Source of the DNA: a virus
Direction: 5' to 3' (one strand)
Length of the DNA stretch: 20,356 nt
IMG/VR virus record: IMGVR_UViG_3300010300_000163
Location: 1-20,356 of that record
The position numbers were made by a program, and so were the translations under genes. This document shows, in pieces, positions 1-9,363 of this stretch. Position 1 is the first letter of the stretch, and each line of letters starts with the position of its first letter. The notes below the pieces were generated by a model. That model did no database searches and was not told the DNA's origin. It worked only from the letters and a program-made list of their open reading frames with translations.

Positions 1-28
1 AGAAAGAAAAGGTACTATGATATACCTT
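1..28 (-). terminator. Weak terminator-like hairpin after the large virion gene
   Basis: Minus strand: AAGGTA (28-23), 8-nt loop, TACCTT (14-9), then TTCTTTCT to the window edge. The stem is only 6 bp with two G-C pairs and the tract is interrupted, so this may be chance. It lies 12 nt after the TAG of the 1175-aa gene, where the virion operon could end. Confidence 0.3.
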
Positions 29-39
29 GTGCTAAGACG

Positions 40-3000
40 CTACTTGCTGTCTTGGATTTTGTCAAGTCCTCCGAGATATTTCCAATATACCATATCGAGC
101 GGAGTCCCCTGGAGCAATGCTCCTTTATACTCCTTGTCGCCCGCTATAGCACTGATATCCTGCCATGCTCTATCAAAGATTGCGGTAGGTGGTAAGAGCA
201 TTTCGAGAGTAGCTTTTGCAGGCCCCTCGCGTCTTGCTTTATTTACGATGTAGCGGTTGATACCTAGCAGTCTCCAAATATTATCCTCAAGCAACTCGTC
301 ACGCTTTATGGGTCTACCGTAGAGCGTATCCTTAATCATATCCGTACTCGCATTGGCGGCACCAAATACTACAGCCAAACCTAATAGATTCTTTACACCC
401 TTGCTTGCCAACTGAGCGGCTTGCTTGGTCTTCCCCTCGCTCTGTAATCTCTTCGCTTTGATTATATCCTCGATGCCTGCTTCGCGGAATACATCGAATT
501 GTTTCACTGTGAAACTTTTGAGCATATAGAGAATACGAGCGTTACCACTCTGATTATAATACTTAGGCATCTCACCAAGTGTGGCAGGATTGAGATCCAA
601 GAACTTGTACCAAATTAGTTCTTCAACGCCTTTGGGTAAATTACCTGAAGAAGGATTACTATCCTGTAATTCCTTTACCATCCGCCCTGCCCTCTCTCTG
701 CCAAACACGGGAGCCAAGTCATCCTGCAAAGACTGCGAGTTCTTCATCGCTTGGGCTTTGTACTTTTTCCATGAGGCATTCATGGTGGTATTCTTCGCAA
801 GCTGATCTAACTTCTTGAGTCCGGTTACCGTAAACACTTTATCTAACGCATTGGATAATCCACCCGCACTTGTTGCGGCATCGATATGATGGTCTTTTAG
901 ATTAAAGTATTTTACGAAATCAAAGTTTTCCTTCTGATTAAATAAAGATCTAAAGGTATTGCCGAATCCATTGAAATGTATGCTGTACGCCAGGTCGCCA
1001 AGCTGAGTAATTGCGGAACCAAAGTTACCCATTACTGATATGTAGTTTAAATTTTTTACATCTTGTACAATAGGACTAACCGTCTTTCCGCTGAAGCGAG
1101 CTTGAATAATCTCTTTGAGTTTTTCTATATCCTCGTTGCTAAAATTATCACTATCCTTGAGAAGCCTTTGTGCAACTTGTCCGGCAAGCGAATCATCCAC
1201 CTCCATGTCAATTCCAAGATCCGCCCCCTGTCTGTCCATACTACCCTCAAATCCAACATCCTCGCCACCTGTGCTTGGCTTGCGATAGAGGAACTTGCGT
1301 CTCTCTACTGCCTGCACGGTACGCTCGACATAATTCTTTAGCGCATCTGCGGGGTCTGCGTATCCATCGATCATCTCCTCTTCGGTTATGCGACCAATCT
1401 GCCTTTGCTTTAAATTGCCCGGCAAAGAAGATCCAGGTTGCACAGGTACTCCTCGCAATGTGCGACTTGTTATTTCAGCGGCTGTGCCTTTGTCTATAGA
1501 CTCTATACTATCGAGTCCTTCCCTCTGCGCATATTCCTGCAATGCTCTTGTTACGGCATCAGAGTTATCTCCACTTAGTGCTGAACGAAATGCTTCGTAA
1601 TTTAGGATCTGTCGAGGAAAGTACCCCTGCTGATACCCAACATCTATACCACCCTCTTGCCTGGCGTAATTACGAATATCCTCAAATGCTCTTTGCATCT
1701 CAGAAAACTCCTTGCCTACTTGATCAGACACTTTCAAATCGTCAAGCATGATGCGTATTTCATCCATATCACCATTCAGGAGATTCAATTTAAACTGTCT
1801 CTGTAGTTTCTCATTGCCCTGTAAACGCTTGGTCATTGAGGTAATGAATGGTGCAGTACGATCTAGGTATTTTCGCGTTGTTATATTTACTTTTCTTTCG
1901 TGATCACGGAAGATTTTAGTAAGCATTGGATTAATATTTTTAAGCTTACGAGATAACGGAACTAAAGTATCGCTTAAAAACTCCTTCGCACTCTTCATTC
2001 CTTCTGCGATTTTACCCGGTGGGGCATAAGGACTTGCTGTCTTTTTAATCTTCTCAGCCTTTACACTATCAGGTGCAGTTTTTACCGGGTCTGCTTTGAC
2101 CTGTGCCTCGGTCCTTTTATACAAAGGAGTCTTTTTAAAATTACGAAAACCTTTTACCCCTAAACCTGCGGCCAAAAGAACAAAGATCATTTCAACAGGA
2201 AAACCTGCTTTCTTCATTTCATCCTCTTCATCCTCGGTCAGCATAGAAACAGCGGCGGCACCTCCTGCTCCTGTTGTAAGCAATCCTGTGAAATACTTCT
2301 CATAGTTTTTACCGAGCTTTGCCTCCGCCATCTCCTCGTACTTATTCATGGGATCGGCTTGCTTCATCGGGCGGTCACGCATACCTACGGCAGGCTCAGT
2401 AGGACCCATCTGCGCTCTACGCATATCGTCCTGAAGATCCAAAAGGTTCATGCCGTTGCGTTTATAGATCCTTCTTAGGTCTGCATTAAATTCAGCACGC
2501 TGTTTTTTTGCACCCTTCCCTTTTCCAAGCTTATGATCCAGGGCAAGTATACCTTGCTTGATCTTATTTATCTCTTCCGCATCGCCAACACGCTGTATCG
2601 CAAGATCGCTTGTCTTATTAATACCTTTGAATATTGCTTGGTCTGCCAAGTCTTTACCTTCAAATATTTCCTGTATTGCCGCCATTTGCTCGGTTACTTC
2701 CTCACCTTTTGCCCGTGCGGCTCTGCTTACAATGTTTTCTGCTTCAAGAAGTAACTGATCTTCTAACCCGCCAAGAACTAACTCAGCCGGAATTTCAGTT
2801 GCGTCAGGGCCTGTTAACCCCTTTGGATTCCATACCCGTAGTCTGCGTGGACCAAGACTAGTTACAGGCTCAATACCTGTTACGGGAACAATCTCTGTTG
2901 TATCAGGATCACGAAATGTGAAGTTTTGAACAACAGGTCTACCAACCGCAAAATTATCTATTCCGCCTGCATCATCTATTTTATTTTCTAAAAGCTTAAC

Positions 3001-3567
3001 AACATCGGGACGAGTCGCACCCTCAGTTGCATCTATGTCCAATGTATCATTGAGATATTTCGCTTCTACTGCACCAAGCGTACCACCAAATAAACCACCA
3101 AATAATATTGTACTAGCAATCTCTTCCTGGGTTGGTGCGCGGTCCTCGTCAATCATAGTACGAGCAGTCAGTTCCGCTGTGGCTAATCCTGCACCCTGCC
3201 CTGCACGGATTGCTGTTTTGCCTGCCGTTCCTACATTCGCAAGCCTGCCTACAGGTACAGCACCTAACGCAGTAGCGGCACCCAACTCCCCGAATCCAAC
3301 TTCTTCCTGTAATCCGCGAGAGATTCTGTATTTTTGCGATAAGTAGTTGCCTATACCCGCACCACTCGCACCGCCTGCAATACCACCAAGCACTCCTCCG
3401 AGTAAGGCAGGGACGACTTCGATTCCTATGCTAGTTCCCGTTTCTAAGAGTGTAGGTGGTGCTTCCCTGTAAAGTTCTTGAGACGAACCAAAGTCATACT
3501 CCTTATTAGGATCTAGCGTAGCAGTTTGCTGTTCCTCGAAAACATACTCTTTATTGGGATCTAGCAT
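40..3567 (-). CDS. Putative large internal virion / ejection protein (1175 aa)
   Basis: This is the largest gene in the window, 1175 residues. The N-terminus has two LDPNKEY motifs (2-8, 18-24). Gly-rich hydrophobic stretches follow (about 45-75 and 153-168) and a further pair lies at 425-442 and 456-474 (VEMIFVLLAAGLGVKGF), so it could insert into membranes. The C-terminal ~650 residues are helical and soluble: KVNITTRKYLDRTAPFITSM, then QQGYFPRQ, ending LLPPTAIFDRAWQDISAIAG and DMVYWKYLGGLDK. The C-terminal part resembles the helical domains of large polyvalent phage proteins (LPD38-like, from memory). Size and final position in the virion operon fit a T7 gp16-type ejection protein. No lytic transglycosylase, protease or nucleic acid enzyme motif was found. 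Confidence 0.65.
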   Translation of the reverse strand: MLDPNKEYVFEEQQTATLDPNKEYDFGSSQELYREAPPTLLETGTSIGIEVVPALLGGVLGGIAGGASGAGIGNYLSQKYRISRGLQEEVGFGELGAATALGAVPVGRLANVGTAGKTAIRAGQGAGLATAELTARTMIDEDRAPTQEEIASTILFGGLFGGTLGAVEAKYLNDTLDIDATEGATRPDVVKLLENKIDDAGGIDNFAVGRPVVQNFTFRDPDTTEIVPVTGIEPVTSLGPRRLRVWNPKGLTGPDATEIPAELVLGGLEDQLLLEAENIVSRAARAKGEEVTEQMAAIQEIFEGKDLADQAIFKGINKTSDLAIQRVGDAEEINKIKQGILALDHKLGKGKGAKKQRAEFNADLRRIYKRNGMNLLDLQDDMRRAQMGPTEPAVGMRDRPMKQADPMNKYEEMAEAKLGKNYEKYFTGLLTTGAGGAAAVSMLTEDEEDEMKKAGFPVEMIFVLLAAGLGVKGFRNFKKTPLYKRTEAQVKADPVKTAPDSVKAEKIKKTASPYAPPGKIAEGMKSAKEFLSDTLVPLSRKLKNINPMLTKIFRDHERKVNITTRKYLDRTAPFITSMTKRLQGNEKLQRQFKLNLLNGDMDEIRIMLDDLKVSDQVGKEFSEMQRAFEDIRNYARQEGGIDVGYQQGYFPRQILNYEAFRSALSGDNSDAVTRALQEYAQREGLDSIESIDKGTAAEITSRTLRGVPVQPGSSLPGNLKQRQIGRITEEEMIDGYADPADALKNYVERTVQAVERRKFLYRKPSTGGEDVGFEGSMDRQGADLGIDMEVDDSLAGQVAQRLLKDSDNFSNEDIEKLKEIIQARFSGKTVSPIVQDVKNLNYISVMGNFGSAITQLGDLAYSIHFNGFGNTFRSLFNQKENFDFVKYFNLKDHHIDAATSAGGLSNALDKVFTVTGLKKLDQLAKNTTMNASWKKYKAQAMKNSQSLQDDLAPVFGRERAGRMVKELQDSNPSSGNLPKGVEELIWYKFLDLNPATLGEMPKYYNQSGNARILYMLKSFTVKQFDVFREAGIEDIIKAKRLQSEGKTKQAAQLASKGVKNLLGLAVVFGAANASTDMIKDTLYGRPIKRDELLEDNIWRLLGINRYIVNKARREGPAKATLEMLLPPTAIFDRAWQDISAIAGDKEYKGALLQGTPLDMVYWKYLGGLDKIQDSK

Positions 3568-3568
3568 T

Positions 3569-4687
3569 TCAGTAATTCATTACAGGCACCGTTGGTATAC
3601 CACCAAAAGCACCAGGTAGTTTAGCTTTATTCTCTTCTATTTGTGCCTGACGCTCTTTTTCCCTTTTTTCAGCTCGGAGCATATCGTATTTCATTTTTTC
3701 TCTTACAGTAGTAAATAGTTTCTGTCCCGTCTCAGGGTCAGTATATGGAATCCTAGCATCAAGTATTAGATCCGACTGCTCCTCAATCAGACCTTCTTTT
3801 TTCATCTGTAATGATTTTATTCTGTCACTAGTTTGTGGCGCATAATCATCAGGGTTTTCTTGAAAATCCTTAAATGGAATCGTTACTTGATCGCCACTTG
3901 TATTTCGTACCCTTACTTGACTTTCATCAATTTTGTTAATTTGCGTGCCAATATCACTAAATCTTTTCTCGACATCTTGAGGGACAGGGCTACCAACATT
4001 CATAGATTTATACAATGTTGCGGCAGAATATATATCCCTAGATCTAATCAGACTTTTAATATTTTCTTTCTGCAATGGGAAAAGCTCTTCATTCTGTTTA
4101 GTCTTTTGTGTAGTCGCGGCAGTACCCGCATCCCTTGCCGAAAGGATAGAGGATTGTTGATCCCCTGCATAGTCAGCACCAATTTTTGCCGTTCTTGCGG
4201 CAGATTCTTCCTGTGTCACTCTTGCGGGAAGTGTATCTGCTTCATATTTATTTTTTAGCCTTCGATTTTCATTTAACAACTGCTGTGCAATTTGTGACAT
4301 CTCAAATGCAGACTTCTTCATCATCGCATTTTCCTGCATTGTCCTACCCGCAAGCAATCCGTTTGCACGCTCCAGGTCAGCTATACTCGCGTCTCCGCTT
4401 TGAACCTTCTGAAAAAGTGCCATGTTTTTCTTATCACTTGTTTCATCTCCGGACATTGTGAGTTGCTGAACTATGCTTGGATCTGCGGATAACTGTCCTT
4501 GTAGTGTAGACTCAAGCTGATTCCGCTTCTCCTTATTAAGCCCGTACTGCTGAATCATGCCTCCTATATCACGCCCAAGTCCGGCAATCGCATTGCCAAT
4601 TTGCTCGGAACTTCGAATCTGAGCCTGTAGAAGTGGAGTAGTATCCACCCTCATTAATCCCGCTTGTACTGTATCTCCTATTGCCAT
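3569..4687 (-). CDS. Putative internal virion protein B, coiled-coil (372 aa)
   Basis: A protein of 372 residues starting 9 nt after AAGGAGA. It is largely helical: an N-terminal amphipathic part (QAQIRSSEQIGNAIAGLGRD, 21-40), long Gln/Lys/Glu-rich stretches without enzymatic motifs, and a C-terminal charged helix (EKMKYDMLRAEKREKERQAQ, then IEENKAK) before a short Pro/Gly end, LPGAFGGIPTVPVMNY. Rod-like, enzyme-free proteins at this location suit a structural part of an ejection channel, as T7 gp15 does. The assignment is by position and composition only. The next gene begins 1 nt after its TGA. Confidence 0.62.
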   Translation of the reverse strand: MAIGDTVQAGLMRVDTTPLLQAQIRSSEQIGNAIAGLGRDIGGMIQQYGLNKEKRNQLESTLQGQLSADPSIVQQLTMSGDETSDKKNMALFQKVQSGDASIADLERANGLLAGRTMQENAMMKKSAFEMSQIAQQLLNENRRLKNKYEADTLPARVTQEESAARTAKIGADYAGDQQSSILSARDAGTAATTQKTKQNEELFPLQKENIKSLIRSRDIYSAATLYKSMNVGSPVPQDVEKRFSDIGTQINKIDESQVRVRNTSGDQVTIPFKDFQENPDDYAPQTSDRIKSLQMKKEGLIEEQSDLILDARIPYTDPETGQKLFTTVREKMKYDMLRAEKREKERQAQIEENKAKLPGAFGGIPTVPVMNY

Positions 4688-4700
4688 TGTGTTTTCTCCT

Positions 4701-4778
4701 TTAGCCCGGAAAGGGCATTGCGTCTGCCATCATTCTGCTTGTTGAATTTCCGTAATAATCACCCATCGATTGTCCCAG
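4701..4778 (-). other. In-frame 25-codon extension after an amber stop
   Basis: Beyond the TAG of the 335-aa gene, the same frame reads LGQSMGDYYGNSTSRMMADA then MPFPG and stops at TAA (4703-4701). That TAA touches the AAGGAGA ribosome site of the next gene, the usual place for a gene to end here. It could be a readthrough tail, a once-coding end cut off by a nonsense change, or a 21-aa gene starting at ATG 4766. An open run of 25 codons is not rare by chance. Confidence 0.4.
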
Positions 4779-5786
4779 CTAACCGCGACCCGCTAGAAAG
4801 CCACCACCAAGTGATCCTGCAAAACCAAGAAGTCCACTAGTCAATGAAGCGTCTGCCGCTTTATCCGCCGCATAAGCATTAGCCATTGCATTAGCCTTGT
4901 TCGCGTATGCTTGCATCCCAATATTCACACCTGCATCGGGATTTATCCTAGTCACTGATTCCTGTGGCATTCCAAAAAGTGCAGATCTTTGACCAAATCC
5001 CTGTTGAGTGTAATCACTGCCCCCACGGGTCATCATTAGCGGGTCCATGCCTGTTGCTCGGTTAAAGTTTCCTGCGGTTGTTCCTAGACTCTGAACCTGC
5101 CCACGGGCATTATTTACGATATCTCGGAGATAGTCCTCCCGACTCATCGCTTGGGCGGCAATGCCCACATTGTCAGTACCTCTGCCTCGTGAGGTAAGAG
5201 ATTCTAGCGCTGATTGATCTGCTCGCCTGCGCATCTCAGGCGAAAGATCCTGCATCTGTGACTCCTGAAATGCATCATCAGCCACTTTGTTCATCTGCTC
5301 CACACGGGCTTGCATCAGCGGATCGGATGCTCGCATTGCCTGATTGATGTCAGCACCAAACTGATTAAGAAACTCGATATTGGAAGTGGCATCACGCTCG
5401 GCCATTGTTCGCCCAAAATCCTGTGCCCTCATTGCCTCTTGCTCGGCTAGGCTTGCCATCGGATCAGCGGCTCTTCGAGCAAGATCCATCTGAAGATCCT
5501 GGTATTGCGGATCATAAGCCTGACGATTGTGGAGCATTGTCTGCTGTAATGCCGGATCAGCCATTGCGGCTACATATTCCTGTGCCGCAATTCCCGCATT
5601 AAAATCAGGTAAAGTGAAATAAGATGGAACTCCTGAACTGTTTGTAGACTTCCCTGCCCCACCCAATCGCTTTAAAACATCTGCCTCTTTCGAGTTAATG
5701 TATGCGAGCGATTCTCCTTCGGGAGCATTCTCATTTAAAAGCCTAGCGGCCTCGGCCAATGGATCTTTGATATTTTTCTTTTTCAT
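4779..5786 (-). CDS. Putative internal virion protein A (335 aa, amber stop)
   Basis: Starting at ATG 5786 the protein has 335 residues, mostly helical and rich in Ala, Met, Gln and Asp. The stretch LSPEMRRRADQSALESLTSR followed by GRGTDNVGIAAQAMSREDYL (181-220) resembles a conserved core of marine-phage virion proteins without assigned function. The C-terminus TSGLLGFAGSLGGGFLAGRG is Gly-rich and hydrophobic, suited to membrane contact. An in-frame TTG at 5807 would add 7 residues and overlap the fibre gene. It is the first of three long genes after the nozzle, where podoviruses encode ejection proteins. After the TAG at 4781-4779 the frame stays open for 25 codons to a TAA at 4701; see the separate entry. 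Confidence 0.68.
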   Translation of the reverse strand: MKKKNIKDPLAEAARLLNENAPEGESLAYINSKEADVLKRLGGAGKSTNSSGVPSYFTLPDFNAGIAAQEYVAAMADPALQQTMLHNRQAYDPQYQDLQMDLARRAADPMASLAEQEAMRAQDFGRTMAERDATSNIEFLNQFGADINQAMRASDPLMQARVEQMNKVADDAFQESQMQDLSPEMRRRADQSALESLTSRGRGTDNVGIAAQAMSREDYLRDIVNNARGQVQSLGTTAGNFNRATGMDPLMMTRGGSDYTQQGFGQRSALFGMPQESVTRINPDAGVNIGMQAYANKANAMANAYAADKAADASLTSGLLGFAGSLGGGFLAGRG

Positions 5787-5796
5787 GGGCTTAGTT

Positions 5797-6573
5797 TTAA
5801 AAAACAATTAAGTGAACTGTTACATCTATCAGACCACCTGTGTTCGTTCCCGTAAGTATGCGAACTGTGGACTGATTTATAGAGTAAATTGAGGCATCCA
5901 TCGGGTTTGTGTTTTGAGCCTGTACTGCCGTAACGCAAGCAACAGGATTAGTTACAGCAGTATTAAAAGTTACAGTGTAATCCCCGTCTGCGTTTTTAGT
6001 AATTGATAAAACATTGAACCCATCGCTGACAGTAGGATTTGTGTCAGTCCCATCGAATGTGCATTTTGCTTTTAAAAGCTGAGATGTGTTGGGAATGGAA
6101 TTATCGACATAAGCCTTGATACTTTGCTGAGTCGCCAGGGCAGTATCAGAAGGATTCGATCCACCCATATCATTCTCATCTTTTATCTCAACAGGTACGG
6201 GTGCGGCTACTGATCCGCTGACATTTCCCAAAACATTTAAATTATTTATATGTTCTAGCTTGTCGGATGTAACCGCATCGTCCGCTATCTTCGCAGTTGT
6301 GATATTTAAATCTTTTATATGATCGGTAGTGACTGCTCGATTATTGTTGTCTGTTGCATCCTGTAGTAATTCGTTACCTGTGATTCCGTTAGCAGGAACT
6401 TTCAGTTTTCCATCACCATTGTTTTGTCCATTATTGTAGAACTCGTTGTTTACAATGATAGTAGACCCGTCAGCAGGTTCCTCAAAAGTCGCGAGATCCG
6501 CAATATCCATTAGTTTTTGTGATGTAACTTGATCACCCGATGAAAAGATTTGTCCTGTGTTAAGTATTGGCAT
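5797..6573 (-). CDS. Tail fibre-like protein
   Basis: A protein of 258 residues with strong Shine-Dalgarno TAGGAGATAG before the ATG. The N-terminus (MPILNTGQIFSSGDQVTSQK) resembles a virion-attachment module. The middle carries NITTAKIADDAVTSDKLEHI (90-109) and DTALATQQSIKAYVDN (143-158), two very common fibre shaft motifs. The C-terminal domain (165-258: CTFDGTDTNPTVSDGFNVLS, then DGDYTVTFNTAV) is a beta-rich tip found in many phage fibres. The product is probably a short fibre or receptor-binding tip on the nozzle, encoded directly upstream. It is in frame with the nozzle after that gene's TAG, but its own ribosome site marks it as separate. Confidence 0.78.
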   Translation of the reverse strand: MPILNTGQIFSSGDQVTSQKLMDIADLATFEEPADGSTIIVNNEFYNNGQNNGDGKLKVPANGITGNELLQDATDNNNRAVTTDHIKDLNITTAKIADDAVTSDKLEHINNLNVLGNVSGSVAAPVPVEIKDENDMGGSNPSDTALATQQSIKAYVDNSIPNTSQLLKAKCTFDGTDTNPTVSDGFNVLSITKNADGDYTVTFNTAVTNPVACVTAVQAQNTNPMDASIYSINQSTVRILTGTNTGGLIDVTVHLIVF

Positions 6574-6585
6574 TTTTACTATCTC

Positions 6586-9363
6586 CTATTGTACTGAAGT
6601 GGTTGAACGATCTGTAATTCTAGCATCCACCTTGGTTGCCCTCACATAGGGTCTACCATTAGATGGTTGAAAGTCTGCTTGGATTCCGAATCCACGCTTT
6701 CTGACGCGAAGCCTAACAGATGCATCCTCCGCAGTTCCAAGCTCATTGCCTAGCAGTGTGGTTAGATTTACAGGTTCGCTTATTGAGTCGGGATCTTCTG
6801 CGATAAATCGAATATCTCCGTTGGATGGATTCGATTCACTAGATTTAATCTGAAATTCTGCCCGACTGAAATTCTTTCGATCCATTGAGTCGGCATCATA
6901 TTGCCGTGTGGTTAGCTGACTTACCACATCAATACCGGGGTCATCTTCGGGTCTTTGTCCGGCCTTTTGCGATACCTTGTCTTTACCCTCCAAGGCATCC
7001 AATTTATGGACACCACCTTCAAGGGTAGTAAGATACAAAGCATTCTGCGAACCCTCGCGAGCGACTAATAAATCGCGGATCGCGAAGTCTGAGGAGTTGA
7101 CACTGTCTATACTTTCGAATCCCTGATTGATAAAATTGTATACAAGGATGGTGTTGAGTTTATTCGTATCCCCGGCACCAGGTTCCGAGTCTAGAGGTAC
7201 AGCTAACCAATAGCGGTTATTGAAATAAACTCCGACTGACAGATATGCAAAGTCTTGATTTATTCGGTCGATGTAGGGTTGAATGGTTTCGGATAAAGGT
7301 GTGCCCGTGCCTCGCAGATTATACTCATCAATAAACTCTACTCCATAAATTCCTTGGTCGGATAGGAACATAATCTGATTAGCTACCTGTACGATAGACT
7401 TACGAGCACTTGCCCCCACTTCATCTGTTACCTGTGTGGTTTTTACATCCGCTAAAGATCCACTCACGCCTGTCATCAGATGGATAGATTTACGATTAAA
7501 TACGACTACCGAATCCTGTGTGAAACCTTTAATTCCAACTATAAAATCGCTCTTGCCTGACGATACTCGAAATTGATTTCCTATCTGATCAAATGTATCA
7601 GAATCTAAGATATCCGAGGCCACCAATTCATCCCTGATATCCCGATCTGTTGGCGAGGTGTCAGATGTGTATTGGTAAGGAACCCAAAGTCTACGCTGAT
7701 GAAACTCTCCAAAAGGAGCCGCAGGTTGGTGGATAAATCCTTTGCCTAATGCTAATGGCCTACTGACTGTCAGAGAGTGATTGGAGTCATCTTTAACTCC
7801 AAGGTTAAATGTAAATTGGTTTACAGTAGGAACGGAGGTGACCACCACTTCACTTCCAATAAAGCTATCATAGATCGCAGACTGTGATGTGTGGATAGTG
7901 AGTCTATCTCCGACTGCTAATCCATGTGATGAAACATCCATTGTCACGACACCACTTACTGAAGCTGTGCTAGTGTCCGTTAAATAAGCAGGTGCAGTAT
8001 AAGTACCACTTGCAACTCGCGTGAAATCCTCAAAGTATTCAACCTGTGCCCCACTGACATTGAATATCTTACTCTGAGACTGAGTCATTGTGACTGTCAG
8101 TTGATCATTCGTGGGAACACTTGCGACCTGGTAGCAGTCATTCGGATTATATTCCCAATTTCCCAATCGTGTGAGGGTGACAAAGTCTCCAACTAATCGC
8201 CCATGATCGGATGCAGTAGTCACGCTAATAGTCTGACCCGACTGAGAAGCTGATATAATCTCAAAACGATTTAGCTTTGGGCTTGCGGATAATGTGGTCT
8301 TACGAGTCCTGAAAATAAACATCTTGTCGAACCCTTGGCTCATGCCTACAGGCCCATCCACAGTCTCCCCACCCTGCTCGTAGCGACACTTATATAGCTT
8401 TGCATCTTTTAATCTTACGATCAGGCATAAATTATTTGTCGCTGAGAATATAAAATCATCATTCTCGGAAGATGCATCTGAATAAACTGCTGATCCAAAA
8501 ACCGCATTTACCGCATCATCATCCAAGGTAAAGTTTTCTGTTGTGGATGCGACCGATGTATTGCCCACATTTTTACTATTAACTGTAAATGTAGTGTCTG
8601 CTCCTGAGTCAGCAAAGGATACTGTTTTGGCAGATGTATTTATTGCAGTAATTGTATGACTGCCATTAATTGATGCATCAATGTCATCCACATGGACAGT
8701 ACCACTGACTGCAAACTCTGAAGCCGGAGTATCCTCAAGCGTGAGGGTCACAACATTACTAGCTCGCGAGGCCGCAGTAGCCACATAATTCAGAGTGGTT
8801 GGTATTGCATTACCCATCGAGGCAACTGATGTTCTACCCTCAGGATTGAGAGATGACCAAGTCTGATTTAAGTTTGTGTATGTAGTGTCAATCGTTGACC
8901 AACGCTGTGATGCTCCAACAGTCGAAAATACTTCATTCGTGCCTGTGTCAGCGTAGGTAATGGTACGAGTATTAAAATTAACACTAGCTAGAGGGAATGT
9001 ACCATTCGGGTCATCACCTGTGAAATTTAATCCATCGATGGTGATGTTATTTCCAACGATAAAGGATAAACTCGGAGTGTCATCCAATACGACTGTTACA
9101 ACATTGCTTGATCGAGATGCGGATAAAATAATATAAGGCAAGCGGATCGCATCTTCGCCTGTGGTGATTGATCCGAATAAAGTGTTTAAGCCCTTGCGTG
9201 GTTGCCAAGTGCCGTCATCATTCATGCGACCATTTTTGGACAATGCAACCTCACCGGGCTTTAGCTGATTGGGTCGCAGACGCGCATTCATCCGCAGAAA
9301 GAAGGTATCCCCTTCTGTCACGAATGGATCGTCTAGCTTGCCATATGAGCGATATCTGCTCAC
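6586..9363 (-). CDS. Tail nozzle / hub protein (gp12/gp10-like) with inserted beta modules
   Basis: A protein of 925 residues from a GTG start. The N-terminus (12-60) has PFVTEGDTFFLRMNARLRPN, KPGEVALSKNGRM and WQPRKGLNTLFG, as in podovirus proteins that read 'N-x-R-x-x-P-x-x-L-x-x-G-x-x-x-x-x-x-x-x-x-x-G-x-x-x-x-R-x-G'. Residues about 545-800 resemble a beta-propeller core: RRLWVPYQ, DSVVVFNRKSIHLMTG, QIMFLSDQGIYGVEFID, FNNRYWLAVPL and NTILVYNF. Four beta modules are inserted (about 80-150, 193-262, 368-430, 463-525). The family forms a hexameric nozzle below the adaptor ring and closes the DNA channel until injection. It is much longer than P22 gp10 and somewhat longer than T7 gp12, apparently owing to the insertions. 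The TAG stop overlaps the next gene's ribosome site. Confidence 0.72.
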   Translation of the reverse strand: MSRYRSYGKLDDPFVTEGDTFFLRMNARLRPNQLKPGEVALSKNGRMNDDGTWQPRKGLNTLFGSITTGEDAIRLPYIILSASRSSNVVTVVLDDTPSLSFIVGNNITIDGLNFTGDDPNGTFPLASVNFNTRTITYADTGTNEVFSTVGASQRWSTIDTTYTNLNQTWSSLNPEGRTSVASMGNAIPTTLNYVATAASRASNVVTLTLEDTPASEFAVSGTVHVDDIDASINGSHTITAINTSAKTVSFADSGADTTFTVNSKNVGNTSVASTTENFTLDDDAVNAVFGSAVYSDASSENDDFIFSATNNLCLIVRLKDAKLYKCRYEQGGETVDGPVGMSQGFDKMFIFRTRKTTLSASPKLNRFEIISASQSGQTISVTTASDHGRLVGDFVTLTRLGNWEYNPNDCYQVASVPTNDQLTVTMTQSQSKIFNVSGAQVEYFEDFTRVASGTYTAPAYLTDTSTASVSGVVTMDVSSHGLAVGDRLTIHTSQSAIYDSFIGSEVVVTSVPTVNQFTFNLGVKDDSNHSLTVSRPLALGKGFIHQPAAPFGEFHQRRLWVPYQYTSDTSPTDRDIRDELVASDILDSDTFDQIGNQFRVSSGKSDFIVGIKGFTQDSVVVFNRKSIHLMTGVSGSLADVKTTQVTDEVGASARKSIVQVANQIMFLSDQGIYGVEFIDEYNLRGTGTPLSETIQPYIDRINQDFAYLSVGVYFNNRYWLAVPLDSEPGAGDTNKLNTILVYNFINQGFESIDSVNSSDFAIRDLLVAREGSQNALYLTTLEGGVHKLDALEGKDKVSQKAGQRPEDDPGIDVVSQLTTRQYDADSMDRKNFSRAEFQIKSSESNPSNGDIRFIAEDPDSISEPVNLTTLLGNELGTAEDASVRLRVRKRGFGIQADFQPSNGRPYVRATKVDARITDRSTTSVQ

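Noticed and set aside
40-3567. Lytic transglycosylase or protease domain in the 1175-aa protein, as in T7 gp16.
   Set aside because: I found no catalytic Glu motif (E-S-x-x-x-P, G-L-x-Q) or protease signature; the protein is Gly-rich hydrophobic plus long helices.
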